DNA of 64,000 bases from Planctomycetota bacterium (GTDB lineage Bacteria; Planctomycetota; Planctomycetia; Planctomycetales; Planctomycetaceae): contig JAFEBS010000010.1 of assembly GCA_018242525.1 (NCBI GenBank), positions 62,001-126,000 on the forward strand, given 5' to 3'. Made by a program: the position numbers and the translations under genes. Below the pieces are notes generated by a model, which ran no database searches, was not told the DNA's origin, and saw only the letters and a program-made list of their open reading frames with translations. This document shows, piece by piece, positions 18,228 to 26,584 of this stretch (position 1 is the stretch's first letter; each line of letters opens with the position of its first letter).

Positions 18228-19646
18228 ATGAGCGATTTGGCTGGTGAATATGATTTGATCGTAATCGGAACCGGGCCCGGCGGCGAAGGTGCTGCGATGC
18301 AGGCGGTCAAGCATGGCAAGTCAGTCGCCGTCATTGAACGAGAACCGGCGGTGGGGGGCAGTTGTACCCATCGCGGGACCATTCCAAGTAAAGCCCTGCG
18401 TTACGCGATTTTTCAGATGACCCAGGTGAACAATAACGTTCTGTTTCGGGAACATGGCATCACGGCCAATTTCATGGTTCCGGATTTGAGACGCCGGGCG
18501 AAATCCGTGATTGAAGCCCAGGTCAAGATGCGGACCGCATTTTACGACAGGAACGATATTCCCATCGTCCGGGGTCAGGCCACGTTTCTGGATGCGCACA
18601 CTGTCGAAGCGGTTGAAGCGGACGGATCGCGATCGATCCTGCGAGGCAAGTATGTTGTGATCGCAACGGGAGCCCGCCCGTATCGACCGCCAGGAATTGA
18701 TTTCAGCCACCCGCGCATCTTCGACAGCGACACGATTCTGAACGTGGATCTGCATTTCAAATCCGTGTCGGTATTCGGGGCAGGCGTCATCGGCTGCGAG
18801 TACGCGTCGATGTTTCGCAACCTGGAAATCAAAGTCAACCTGATCAACAACCGGGATCGACTACTGGAGTTTCTGGACGAAGAGATCGTCGATGCCCTGA
18901 GCTACCATCTACGTGAGCGTGGGATCATCATCCGGCATCGCGAAGAATTTGACCGGATCGAAGCGCTGTCGGACGGTGTCGTGCTGCACCTGAAGTCCGG
19001 CAAGCAACTCAAGACGGACATCATGCTGTGGGCGGCCGGTCGAACGGGAAACACCGATGGACTCGGTCTGGACCAAGCCGGGATTGAGCCTGACAAACGC
19101 GGCAACATCACGGTGAACGAGCACCTGCAGACGAATGTCCCGCACATTTATGCCGCCGGTGACGTCATCGGCCCCCCGGCCCTGGCGAGTGCGGCCTACA
19201 ATCAGGGCCGGTACGCCGCCAACGAAATCCTGAAGGGACTGGGGTGCGGCGATGAATGCAGTCTGCCCCCGTCGCTCGATATTCCGGCAGGGATCTACAC
19301 CAGTCCCGAAATCAGTTCCCTCGGGAAGACGGAACGCGAATTGACGGAATCCAAGGTTCCCTATGAAGTCGGACACGCCCACTTCAAGAGTATTGCCCGC
19401 GCGCAAATCACCGGCCAGACCGTCGGAATGCTGAAGCTGCTGTTTCACCGCGAAACCCTGGAAATCCTGGGAATCCACTGCTTCGGGGCGAACGCCAGTG
19501 AAATCATTCACATCGGCCAGGCGATCATGTCGCAGCCAGCACCTCACAATTCGCTGCTGTACTTCATCAACACCACGTTCAATTACCCGACGATGGCAGA
19601 AGCCTACCGCGTCGCGGCCCTGAATGGTTACAACCGGTTGTTTTGA
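18228..19646 (+). CDS. sthA: soluble pyridine nucleotide transhydrogenase (Si-specific)
   Basis: The product is 472 residues. It has the FAD motif [13 protein letters not shown], then [19 protein letters not shown]. The single Cys followed by THRGTIPSK, instead of CxxxxC, marks SthA within the lipoamide-dehydrogenase superfamily. The NAD(P) domain follows ([14 protein letters not shown]), then [15 protein letters not shown] and a C-terminal dimer domain ([16 protein letters not shown]). It transfers hydride between NADPH and NAD+ in the cytoplasm, balancing the two pools. The gene converges on the PilZ gene with a stem-loop between them. Confidence 0.93.
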   Translation: MSDLAGEYDLIVIGTGPGGEGAAMQAVKHGKSVAVIEREPAVGGSCTHRGTIPSKALRYAIFQMTQVNNNVLFREHGITANFMVPDLRRRAKSVIEAQVKMRTAFYDRNDIPIVRGQATFLDAHTVEAVEADGSRSILRGKYVVIATGARPYRPPGIDFSHPRIFDSDTILNVDLHFKSVSVFGAGVIGCEYASMFRNLEIKVNLINNRDRLLEFLDEEIVDALSYHLRERGIIIRHREEFDRIEALSDGVVLHLKSGKQLKTDIMLWAAGRTGNTDGLGLDQAGIEPDKRGNITVNEHLQTNVPHIYAAGDVIGPPALASAAYNQGRYAANEILKGLGCGDECSLPPSLDIPAGIYTSPEISSLGKTERELTESKVPYEVGHAHFKSIARAQITGQTVGMLKLLFHRETLEILGIHCFGANASEIIHIGQAIMSQPAPHNSLLYFINTTFNYPTMAEAYRVAALNGYNRLF

Positions 19647-19675
19647 TTCGAAAGTGAGGCTCGCCGGACCGCTCT

Positions 19676-19700
19676 ACGGGGGATCGATTTCGATCCCCGT
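19676..19700. other. stem-loop between convergent sthA and PilZ genes
   Basis: An inverted repeat (acgggggatcg / cgatccccgt, one bulged G) with an ATTT loop lies 30 bases after the sthA stop and 10 bases before the end of the PilZ gene. There is no T-run on either side, so it may end transcription weakly or protect 3' ends. Confidence 0.5.
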
Positions 19701-19709
19701 TGGAGACGG

Positions 19710-20414
19710 CTATTCCTTGCGGCTCTTGAGCCAGACCTGTTCCACCGAACGGACAATCCGTTGCAAGGTGGCCAACCGCGGACGTGCTTCGAGACACGGC
19801 TGCAACGCAAACTCAAGCCCCCGACGCGACAGATGTTGGCGGCGCACCACCGCCGGCAATTCGATCCGATCATCACGAAACTGCAGTTCCAGTTGAATTT
19901 CGGTGCCGACAGGCAGACTGTCGTCAACGGATCTCAGATTGACTTCTGCACCCGACTCTGAAAGGTTCAACACTTCGACGGACAACATCGTCGCGTCTGG
20001 CATTTGCAGCGATAGTTCCAATGTCGATCTCGGGATGACGGGGGCAACGGGGACCCGGTAGTAGCGTCGAAGGTTGGTCGCTATTAACGTCGTCGGCAGA
20101 TCGAAATGGACTTCCATGATTCCGTTGACATCACGCACCTTGTGGACGCAGCCCAGAAACGCATACAACGATTGCTGGTGGGGAAACGCCACGCAACACA
20201 GGCATTCCGGCTGCATGGCACTGTTGCTGCCGGGACCGACATGCAATACGATGCGGTCCGCGCTGAAAGAATGAAACGTCGCATCGACCACCTGTCCACG
20301 GTGCAGTTGGTGCAGTCGGCAATGGGCAGCGTGTGCGCAACAGTCCTCCAGTACAGGCGCGGCCTTCACGGAATGTGAAGATTTGTCACCCAGGCCATTG
20401 ATAGACTCCATCAT
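19710..20414 (-). CDS. PilZ-domain c-di-GMP-binding protein (YcgR-like)
   Basis: The product is up to 234 residues. The C-terminal half is a PilZ domain: LRRYYRVPV (about 114-122) gives the RxxxR phosphate-binding motif, and LNLSESGAEV (about 147-156) matches the D/NxSxxG motif with Asn in the first position. The N-terminal half looks like a YcgR-N-type beta domain (VVDATFHSFSADRIVLHVG). Such proteins slow or bias the flagellar motor when c-di-GMP is high. The gene is the last of a minus-strand flagellar run and overlaps the motE-like gene by four bases, supporting translational coupling and a motor-related role. Confidence 0.85.
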   Translation of the reverse strand: MMESINGLGDKSSHSVKAAPVLEDCCAHAAHCRLHQLHRGQVVDATFHSFSADRIVLHVGPGSNSAMQPECLCCVAFPHQQSLYAFLGCVHKVRDVNGIMEVHFDLPTTLIATNLRRYYRVPVAPVIPRSTLELSLQMPDATMLSVEVLNLSESGAEVNLRSVDDSLPVGTEIQLELQFRDDRIELPAVVRRQHLSRRGLEFALQPCLEARPRLATLQRIVRSVEQVWLKSRKE

Positions 20415-21409
20415 TTTGCCGCCGGCTGGGAGGTTTTCAGTCGTTTCAACCGGTCCGTCAGGTCGGCTGCCAATTCGGCGTTGGTGGTTGAAATGTTGGC
20501 GAGGACCTTGGACACCTGTCGCTCTTTCATGGCGTTCATCAGCGACACCACAGCATCAATTCGCTTGTTTTTCACAAGCTGTTCGAAAACAGACGAGACG
20601 TTTTCCGCAGGCATGCCGTCGAAGACCGCCGCCATCTTTTTCAAATTGACGTTGTCTTCGGGTGACCCGCCCGTATTCGTGGAGTCATTCGCGGTCGCTG
20701 GCGGCTTTTCCCGCAGTGACTCTTCAGCCGTCTTCTTTGCATCCGCCTGCTCTTTCTGCAGCGCGACTCGTTCGGCATCCAGGGCGAGCAAGGCGGCATC
20801 GACGGCCTGGCGTGATTCTTTCAACTCATTCGACAGTCGTTCGCGAATCTTCATTGTTCGAGCCTGCTCACCACGCAGATCTTCAAAAATCAACTGCATG
20901 GCTTCCTGACGTTCTGCCAGCCTGCGTTCGGTTTCGAGCGCCGTTCGCGACCGCTCACGCAGCAGATTAATCAATCCGCCCGCCTCGTCTCCTTCCGGCG
21001 TATACGGGGGGCGAACGGCGACCCGCGCTTCGGGTTGGACTTCTTCCGAGTCTTTTGGCGAGGTGGCAGTCGGGGAAGAATCATGCCCGGAATCGACCGG
21101 GGGTGCCTTGGGCGGAGGCTGAGTCGCATGTTTGGGCGGTTCCGCCGCCGCCAGCGCGTTTTCGTCGTAGGAAGGCGGTGCCGTTGGGGAACCTGTGGCA
21201 GGCCCGTGATCGTGAGAGGAGTCGGCGTCTGAACCGTCCGTCGGTGTTGTTTCCACCGCGGAGTCTGCCGTGCCTTCACCCGACGGTGCTGGATCATCCG
21301 CGGCCGCAACTGTCGGGGACGTCGCCTTCGGCTGCATGAAAATCGTTGCGGTGGCCGACACCCCCCCGAAGATGATTGCCACAACCATCAGTTGTATCAG
21401 CGTCTTCAT
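20411..21409 (-). CDS. MotE/MgtE-N-like flagellar-associated membrane protein
   Basis: The product is 332 residues. An N-terminal hydrophobic segment (about 5-25, LIQLMVVAIIFGGVSATATI) is followed by a long Pro/Ala/Thr-rich linker, a coiled coil (about 145-215, rich in Arg/Glu/Gln) and a C-terminal MgtE-N/FliG-like helical domain (about 250-320, KKMAAVFDGMPAENVSSVFEQL). This architecture matches MotE-type chaperones that help place motor stator proteins. The position between fliJ and a PilZ gene supports the flagellar assignment. The exact partner is not shown by sequence. Confidence 0.75.
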   Translation of the reverse strand: MKTLIQLMVVAIIFGGVSATATIFMQPKATSPTVAAADDPAPSGEGTADSAVETTPTDGSDADSSHDHGPATGSPTAPPSYDENALAAAEPPKHATQPPPKAPPVDSGHDSSPTATSPKDSEEVQPEARVAVRPPYTPEGDEAGGLINLLRERSRTALETERRLAERQEAMQLIFEDLRGEQARTMKIRERLSNELKESRQAVDAALLALDAERVALQKEQADAKKTAEESLREKPPATANDSTNTGGSPEDNVNLKKMAAVFDGMPAENVSSVFEQLVKNKRIDAVVSLMNAMKERQVSKVLANISTTNAELAADLTDRLKRLKTSQPAAK

Positions 21410-21427
21410 TGCGGACGATCCTCACGG

Positions 21428-21883
21428 TTATGCCGTGGCGTCTGCATCCCGCATCGACCATTGCCGCATGACCACTTCATCGAGAACAATTTGATGCTGG
21501 CGGGAGGCCTCTTCACGGTGTTCCTCCAACTGCTGCACGCGTAGGTGCAGCAATCCCTCCACATCTTTTGTGATTTGTGTGCACACCTGACTTGCTTCTC
21601 GTAAACGCTGTTCCCGCGCCTGCAGCTTTTCCTGTGCCGCCGTTAGAACCCGACCCAGTTCCTGCAGGTGCCCTGCAACATTCTGGCGGGCGGAAAGGTT
21701 GATCACTTGACCCACCTGCTCGGGAAGCTGGCAGGCCAGTTCAATCTGCCGCCGAATGCCCTGCACATCGGCCAGCGCCAGTTCCCGTTGCATGGCCACC
21801 TGCTGCAGCTCGACTTCTGCCTGTTTTTGGCGCTGTTGGTGGTACCACAGCAGGCGTTGCAGGCGAAACTGGAATTTCTTCAT
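21428..21883 (-). CDS. fliJ: flagellar export protein FliJ
   Basis: The product is 151 residues, nearly all predicted coiled coil. It opens with KKFQFRLQRLLWYHQQRQKQAEVEL, close to the FliJ N-terminal signature, where the FRLQ.LL start is typical. FliJ is the central stalk of the flagellar type III export ATPase, inserting into the FliI hexamer and contacting FlhA. The gene follows fliI by about 82 bases and precedes the motE-like gene by 18. Sequence identity in this family is always low, so the call rests on the N-terminus, size and gene order. Confidence 0.85.
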   Translation of the reverse strand: MKKFQFRLQRLLWYHQQRQKQAEVELQQVAMQRELALADVQGIRRQIELACQLPEQVGQVINLSARQNVAGHLQELGRVLTAAQEKLQAREQRLREASQVCTQITKDVEGLLHLRVQQLEEHREEASRQHQIVLDEVVMRQWSMRDADATA

Positions 21884-21965
21884 TGGTCAGCGATCCTTCC
21901 GAAATCGTTTCACCCGGAACCAACCGTAAAGTGCCGGTTTTCCAAGACGCCATTCCGGAGACATT

Positions 21966-23282
21966 TCAGTACGGCCAGGCCGCCGCCAGCTGTTGCATCG
22001 CCCCCCTGGTGTCAGCGAAGGAGCATCGATCGCTGAGTCCCTGCTGCACGAATTTGTTGACAAACGGCATTAACTCCACGACCTTGTCCACTTGAGGGCT
22101 GGTTCCCTTGACGTAGGCACCAATTCGGATCAAGTCCTGGACTTCGGCGTAGGTTGCCATGATCTGACGAATCTTGCGGGCCGAAACCTGCTGAGCCGGG
22201 TCCGAGACCTGCAGGAAGGCCCGGCTGACACTTTGCGAAACGTTGATCGCCGGAAAATGCCCCGCCTCGGCCAGCTTGCGATCGAGCACGATATGCCCGT
22301 CCAGCAGTGACCGGGCTGAATCGGCGACGGGCTCACCCAGGTCGTCTCCTTCAACCAGCACCGTCAGGAATCCAGTGATGCTTCCCGTTGCGCTGTTCCC
22401 AAGTTGTTCCACGGTGTTGGCCAGCAATTGAAAAACCGACGGGGTATAGCCGCGGGCGCTGGGGGGTTCCCCCAGGCTCAGTCCAAGCTCGCGTTGTGCC
22501 ATCGCCAGCCGGGTCAGACTGTCCAGAAAGAACAGGACATTCTTGCCGCGCGCCCGGAACGAATCGGCGATCGCGATCGATGTTTCGACGGCCCGAATCC
22601 GCATCATTGGCAGCTGTTCGCAACTGGAAATGACGACCGCCGACTTGGCGAGCCCTTCCGGTCCCAGGCAGTCTTCCACGAACGGACGCAGCTCACAGCC
22701 GCGTTCACCAACCAGGCAGATCACATTCAGATCCGCTTCGGCCGTCTTGGCAATTTGGCCGAGCAACGTACTTTTGCCAACACCACTGCCGGCAAAGATC
22801 CCCAGACGTTGACCGCGTCCGGCCAGCAACAGTCCATCGATCACCTTCTGGCCGGTGATAAACGGCCGGTCGATGCGCCCACGCTGCAGGGGTGAGGGTG
22901 GCGAATTGCGGACAACGCGGCGTTCCGCCGGTTGAACCGGGCCGCGCCCGTCAATCGGACGACCGATTCCGTCCAGAATTCGTCCGAGTACGCCCATTCC
23001 GACGGGAACCGTTCTTCGTTCCGGATCGCGTACAACCGGCAAGCCGGATCGCAATTCCTCGGCCAATTCGTACGGAGCCAGTTGGGCAAGTCCACGTCGG
23101 AATCCGATCACTTCGGCCGGAATGGACCGCCCGCCTGGCTCCAGGATGCGGCATTGATCTCCCAATGCGGCCGGGAGTGCGCACGCCAATCCCTCCTCGA
23201 TGACCCGCAGCCGGCCCTGAGTCATAAAGCCATCACAGGCTTCAACATCATTGCGTAATCGATCAAGGTCCAGATTCAGCAT
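21966..23282 (-). CDS. fliI: flagellum-specific ATPase FliI
   Basis: The product is 438 residues, typical length. It has the F1-type ATPase signatures: GIFAGSGVGKST (about 160-171, Walker A), VICLVGERGCELRPFVED, and NVLFFLDSLTRLAMAQRELG (Walker B and the FliI-type stretch). The C-terminus has QVSARKIRQIMATYAEVQDL as in FliI/YscN proteins. It powers unfolding and delivery of flagellar export substrates at the cytoplasmic base. Its start overlaps the fliH end by 20 bases, implying coupled translation with no Shine-Dalgarno of its own. Confidence 0.96.
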   Translation of the reverse strand: MLNLDLDRLRNDVEACDGFMTQGRLRVIEEGLACALPAALGDQCRILEPGGRSIPAEVIGFRRGLAQLAPYELAEELRSGLPVVRDPERRTVPVGMGVLGRILDGIGRPIDGRGPVQPAERRVVRNSPPSPLQRGRIDRPFITGQKVIDGLLLAGRGQRLGIFAGSGVGKSTLLGQIAKTAEADLNVICLVGERGCELRPFVEDCLGPEGLAKSAVVISSCEQLPMMRIRAVETSIAIADSFRARGKNVLFFLDSLTRLAMAQRELGLSLGEPPSARGYTPSVFQLLANTVEQLGNSATGSITGFLTVLVEGDDLGEPVADSARSLLDGHIVLDRKLAEAGHFPAINVSQSVSRAFLQVSDPAQQVSARKIRQIMATYAEVQDLIRIGAYVKGTSPQVDKVVELMPFVNKFVQQGLSDRCSFADTRGAMQQLAAAWPY

Positions 23283-23910
23283 GCCCGGTTACCGTGGAAA
23301 GGATCTCGCGACGTATCTCTTCAAGCTGTCGGCGCAATTCGTAGACCACCGTGATTTCACCAGCAACGGCTTTGCAGTCACCGCGCCCCAGCCTGGGATC
23401 CGCGACAAGTCGCACTTCCCGTTCTGAGTTCTGGAGAAAGTCGACTTCACCGCTGGCATTCAGTGCGGCCAGATCCGCGGGATTCAGTCGGACCGTGGCG
23501 GGTTCGTGAGTATTCACGCGATTCAGGACTTCTGTCACCAGTCGGTCTATCGGAAATGTTCCGGCATTCAACTGTTGAAAGACCAGTTTGGACGCGATGG
23601 CGTGAGCGAGTTCAACGGCCACTTCCCGCAGTTCTGTGATCATCGCTGCGCATTGGGACTCTGTTTGAACCACCACGCGCTGCAATTCATTCAACCCGCG
23701 ATTCCAGGACTCGCGCTGTTGGCGAAGCAGATCGAGTTCCTGTTGCTGTTGCCGAACGGCGGCGGCTTTGGTCGATGCATTTCCATGCGCCTGAAGCAGG
23801 GCGGGTAGTCTGGCAAATCCCTTCTGTACCCAATCCGGCGGGTCAGAATGTGGATCGCCCAGGTAAACCTGATGCAGCGGCAAATTCAGCGGGACTGTCA
23901 ATTCGATCAT
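23263..23910 (-). CDS. fliH: flagellar assembly protein FliH
   Basis: The product is 215 residues. The middle is a Gln/Glu/Arg-rich coiled coil (about 45-110) and the C-terminal part resembles the FliH/YscL/V-ATPase-E domain, including EVLNRVNTHEPATVRLNPADL and VRLVADPRLGRGDCKAVAGE. FliH dimers bind the FliI N-terminus and tether the ATPase to the C ring. The 20-base overlap with fliI supports the call. It is the first gene of the minus-strand flagellar run, and its promoter must lie in the short spacer shared with the divergent fliK-like gene. Confidence 0.85.
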   Translation of the reverse strand: MIELTVPLNLPLHQVYLGDPHSDPPDWVQKGFARLPALLQAHGNASTKAAAVRQQQQELDLLRQQRESWNRGLNELQRVVVQTESQCAAMITELREVAVELAHAIASKLVFQQLNAGTFPIDRLVTEVLNRVNTHEPATVRLNPADLAALNASGEVDFLQNSEREVRLVADPRLGRGDCKAVAGEITVVYELRRQLEEIRREILSTVTGHAESGP

Positions 23911-23967
23911 GTTGCAACGCTTCGCGCGATCGTCACGGAAGTCGGCACGACTTGCCGTAGAAACGTG

Positions 23968-25701
23968 ATGTCTATTGAAGTCCCGTTCGATACACTACAA
24001 AAACCGAGCGCTCGGCCGAATACAATCACTGTTTCGGCACATTCATCTGCGATCCTCATGAAAATCGATACAATCCCTGCAATCCCACCAGTTCCCAACG
24101 TTTCGGCTTCTTCTGCCGAATCTGTTGCTGCGGGATCGATTGATGCTGGAACTGGAAATCAGAACGCGAGCAACGGCTTCGATTCCATTGCAACCAGCCA
24201 GGTTGGCAGCAGTTTTTCGAGATTACTTTCCGATCGAATGAATGCCGATTCCACCGGTCCCGTGCCATCGACGGCGACGAAAAAGTCCGAATCAGATGAC
24301 GATCACCATCCGGCCGCTCAACATGACCACTCTAGTGACGACTCAATAAATTCAGCTTTGCCATTGCCGGTAGTGATCAGTCCGCCTCCACAAACTCAGG
24401 TACCATTGCCCGCAAGCACCAAACCTGTGACGGGTGGCAACACGGTTCTGCAATTGAACCTGACACCAGTGGCGGTGCCGACTCCAATTGCGGTCTCCAC
24501 TCCCTCTACGCTCCCGGCCACCAGTCCCGTCCCCGCGGCCGTGAATACACCCCGCGTCACAGTTCCCTCCCATGTCGCGGAAGTGGCACAGAAGTTGGTC
24601 ACGCAGCCCACGACCGTGACAGCAGTCTCGATGGTGGAAGACAGCCAACCACATACCGTGAAAACTTCTCCCGAGAAGCCGTCGGTTCCTCAAATGCCCA
24701 TCTCGGATCCCGTTACGACACAATTCGCATCTACGAAACTGGTGAACGAGGCTCCCCCAAGTCTGCCATCTGCCAACGTCACCAGCGTCCCAGTGGTGGT
24801 GGATGCCGCCAAACCACCATTGGCGGTGCCGAACGCTGTACCGCCGAATTCCATCAGGCTGCCGAACGCGTCAAACTTCAATAATACGCTTCAGCAGGTG
24901 GCTGTGGTGGAATCGCCATCCGCCGCAACCACACCGCAATTAATCGGACCGGCCGTATCTCCCACACCGCGGGTCGATTCTCGGGCGGCGTTGATCAGTC
25001 TGCCACAGCCCCGAAATGACTTTCCCGCTACGCAGACGTCTGGAACCGCCTCGTCCTATGATGGTTCGCAATTTGCAGATTTTCCGACGACAGGCACAGG
25101 CAACTCAGTGGCATGGGAGGTTTCTCAGTTGGCTGAGGCAGCAGCCAGTCCGGGCGATTCTCCGATCAAAGAGATTCACCGTGCGGATTCGGACGGTCCT
25201 AACCATGCGGAAGATGCCTCCGGAACCCGGGTCCCCGAGATCGTTCCTCCTGCGTTGCAGTCAAACTCAACACCGATCCCGTTGAATTCTCTGGCCGATC
25301 GATTGACCGAGATCGTGATGGATCGGAGGGACAATTCACAGGGCGGCGATCAGGCGACAGTCGTCTTACGGTTGGACCCGCCTGAACTCGGTCGAGTCAA
25401 CGTTCATGTCTCGATGTCCAATGACGTCGTTTCCATTCGCATGGTTGCGTCGGATGACATGGCACGCCAGGCCATCGAACGTCAATTGAGCGATCTGCAG
25501 GCGTCCCTGACGAATCAGGGGATTTCGTTCAACCAGTGTCAGGTGGATTGCGATGCCCGCGGTCAGTCTAACCACGGAATGAAGCAGCAGACGTTGGACG
25601 ATTACCAGTCCGTGCCGTTTTCCGGCCGTCGAATGGCGGGCTTCGCGCCGGCCATCAGCACTCGAACCACGGCGCTGTCGCAGTTGGACTATGTCGCCTA
25701 G
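23968..25701 (+). CDS. fliK: flagellar hook-length control protein FliK
   Basis: The product is about 577 residues. The first ~430 residues are low-complexity Pro/Thr/Val/Ser-rich sequence, as expected for the FliK ruler region. The C-terminal ~110 residues form the Flg_hook domain: VVLRLDPPELGRVNVHVSMS, then VSIRMVASDDMARQAIERQL, then LTNQGISFNQCQVD. FliK measures the hook and switches export specificity. An ATG at 24058 (MKIDTIPAIPP) is an alternative start; neither has a clear Shine-Dalgarno. It is divergent from fliH and heads a plus-strand fliK-flgD-flgE set. Confidence 0.85.
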   Translation: MSIEVPFDTLQKPSARPNTITVSAHSSAILMKIDTIPAIPPVPNVSASSAESVAAGSIDAGTGNQNASNGFDSIATSQVGSSFSRLLSDRMNADSTGPVPSTATKKSESDDDHHPAAQHDHSSDDSINSALPLPVVISPPPQTQVPLPASTKPVTGGNTVLQLNLTPVAVPTPIAVSTPSTLPATSPVPAAVNTPRVTVPSHVAEVAQKLVTQPTTVTAVSMVEDSQPHTVKTSPEKPSVPQMPISDPVTTQFASTKLVNEAPPSLPSANVTSVPVVVDAAKPPLAVPNAVPPNSIRLPNASNFNNTLQQVAVVESPSAATTPQLIGPAVSPTPRVDSRAALISLPQPRNDFPATQTSGTASSYDGSQFADFPTTGTGNSVAWEVSQLAEAAASPGDSPIKEIHRADSDGPNHAEDASGTRVPEIVPPALQSNSTPIPLNSLADRLTEIVMDRRDNSQGGDQATVVLRLDPPELGRVNVHVSMSNDVVSIRMVASDDMARQAIERQLSDLQASLTNQGISFNQCQVDCDARGQSNHGMKQQTLDDYQSVPFSGRRMAGFAPAISTRTTALSQLDYVA

Positions 25702-25706
25702 CCGTC

Positions 25707-25795
25707 CGTGGAAAGAGGGGGCTGACCCTTCGGAGGCCAGTCCATTCACCTCGAAGATCGAATGCCCGTAGAGGGTCAGCCCCCCTTTTTCCACG
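25707..25795 (-). repeat. palindromic repeat family copy 3 (reverse orientation)
   Basis: Arms cgtggaaagagggggctgac (from 25707) and gtcagcccccctttttccac (to 25794) are inverted copies. Read on the minus strand, the centre matches the copies at 12819 and 57254 (tctacgggcattcgatcttc, then gaggtgaatggactggcctc). It starts 6 bases after the fliK stop codon. Confidence 0.85.
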
Positions 25796-25880
25796 CGTTG
25801 CCAGATGCGAAATCGACGTAACCGGCAAAGTGACTGCAATTTGCCAAGCATGTCGAGGTTGTCCTGAAGGAGCATCGACA

Positions 25881-25955
25881 ATGAATCGATCCACCTCCCG
25901 GCTGAATAGGCGTCACGGTGGCCAATTATCCATGTTGGATTTTACGGGAGGCTGA
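25881..25955 (+). CDS. possible 24-residue small peptide upstream of flgD
   Basis: An ATG at 25881 is preceded at good distance by aaggag and opens a 24-codon frame: MNRSTSRLNRRHGGQLSMLD followed by FTGG and TGA. The peptide is basic at its N-terminus and not hydrophobic. It lies in the 256 bases between the palindromic repeat and flgD. It could be a leader peptide or a chance ORF; only the strong ribosome-binding site supports it. The rest of the 25796-26051 spacer shows nothing else. Confidence 0.3.
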   Translation: MNRSTSRLNRRHGGQLSMLDFTGG

Positions 25956-26051
25956 CAAATCCCTATTGCGAAACTCGCACCCGGTTCGAATGAAAGGGAC
26001 GGAAACTCAATTCGTGAATCGATGTGATTAGTAGGAACGGAGTCCAATTCC

Positions 26052-26420
26052 ATGGCTTCCACCGGTTTCTCGTCCCAGCTTGGACAGCAGCAGTTTCTGC
26101 AACTGCTCGTTGCGCAGATGAAGTCTCAGAATCCGATGGAGCCAACTTCCAACCAGGAATTTCTGGGGCAGCTGGCTCAGTTTTCGACTTTGAGCGGAAT
26201 TGAAACCCTGAATGCCAACTTCAGTGACATGATGACACTGCAGGATTTAACCCAGGGATCCAGTTTGATCGGCAAGCAGGTCTCGTACACAAATTCGTCG
26301 AACACAACTTCGACCGGAGTTGTTCAAAGTGTGGGAGTCACAAACGGAAAGCTGCACCTGCAAGTTGGTTCCGATTCGGTCACGTTGGACAATGTTCTAC
26401 AGGTGACGGCAGCGGCTTGA
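26052..26420 (+). CDS. flgD: flagellar hook capping protein FlgD (short form)
   Basis: The product is 122 residues. GQQQFLQLLVAQMKSQNPME and NQEFLGQLAQFSTLSGIETL are the classic FlgD N-terminal signature. FlgD caps the growing hook and is needed for hook subunit assembly. Typical FlgD proteins are about 220 residues with tandem Tudor-like and Ig-like domains; this one ends after a short strand-rich segment (VSYTNSSNTTSTGVVQSVG..), so the Ig-like insertion is missing. A GGAG element stands about 13 bases before the ATG. It is followed by flgE after 164 bases. Confidence 0.92.
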   Translation: MASTGFSSQLGQQQFLQLLVAQMKSQNPMEPTSNQEFLGQLAQFSTLSGIETLNANFSDMMTLQDLTQGSSLIGKQVSYTNSSNTTSTGVVQSVGVTNGKLHLQVGSDSVTLDNVLQVTAAA

Positions 26421-26584
26421 CGAAAAGACGAAACGAGTCCGGGATGGACTCGTATTGGATCGACGCCATCGCCCGGGACACAGGAGTGGCCTGGTCGTGA
26501 AACAGGAGGAACTGCGTCAAGCGGCGGCATGGATGCCCGCGTGTGTACATCAATTCGAATGTTGCATAGCGAGTATCCCTGACC

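Noticed and set aside
23928..23970. sigma-54 promoter at cggcacgacttgcc near fliH/fliK
   Set aside because: Spacing between the GG and GC elements is two bases too short, so it does not fit the consensus.
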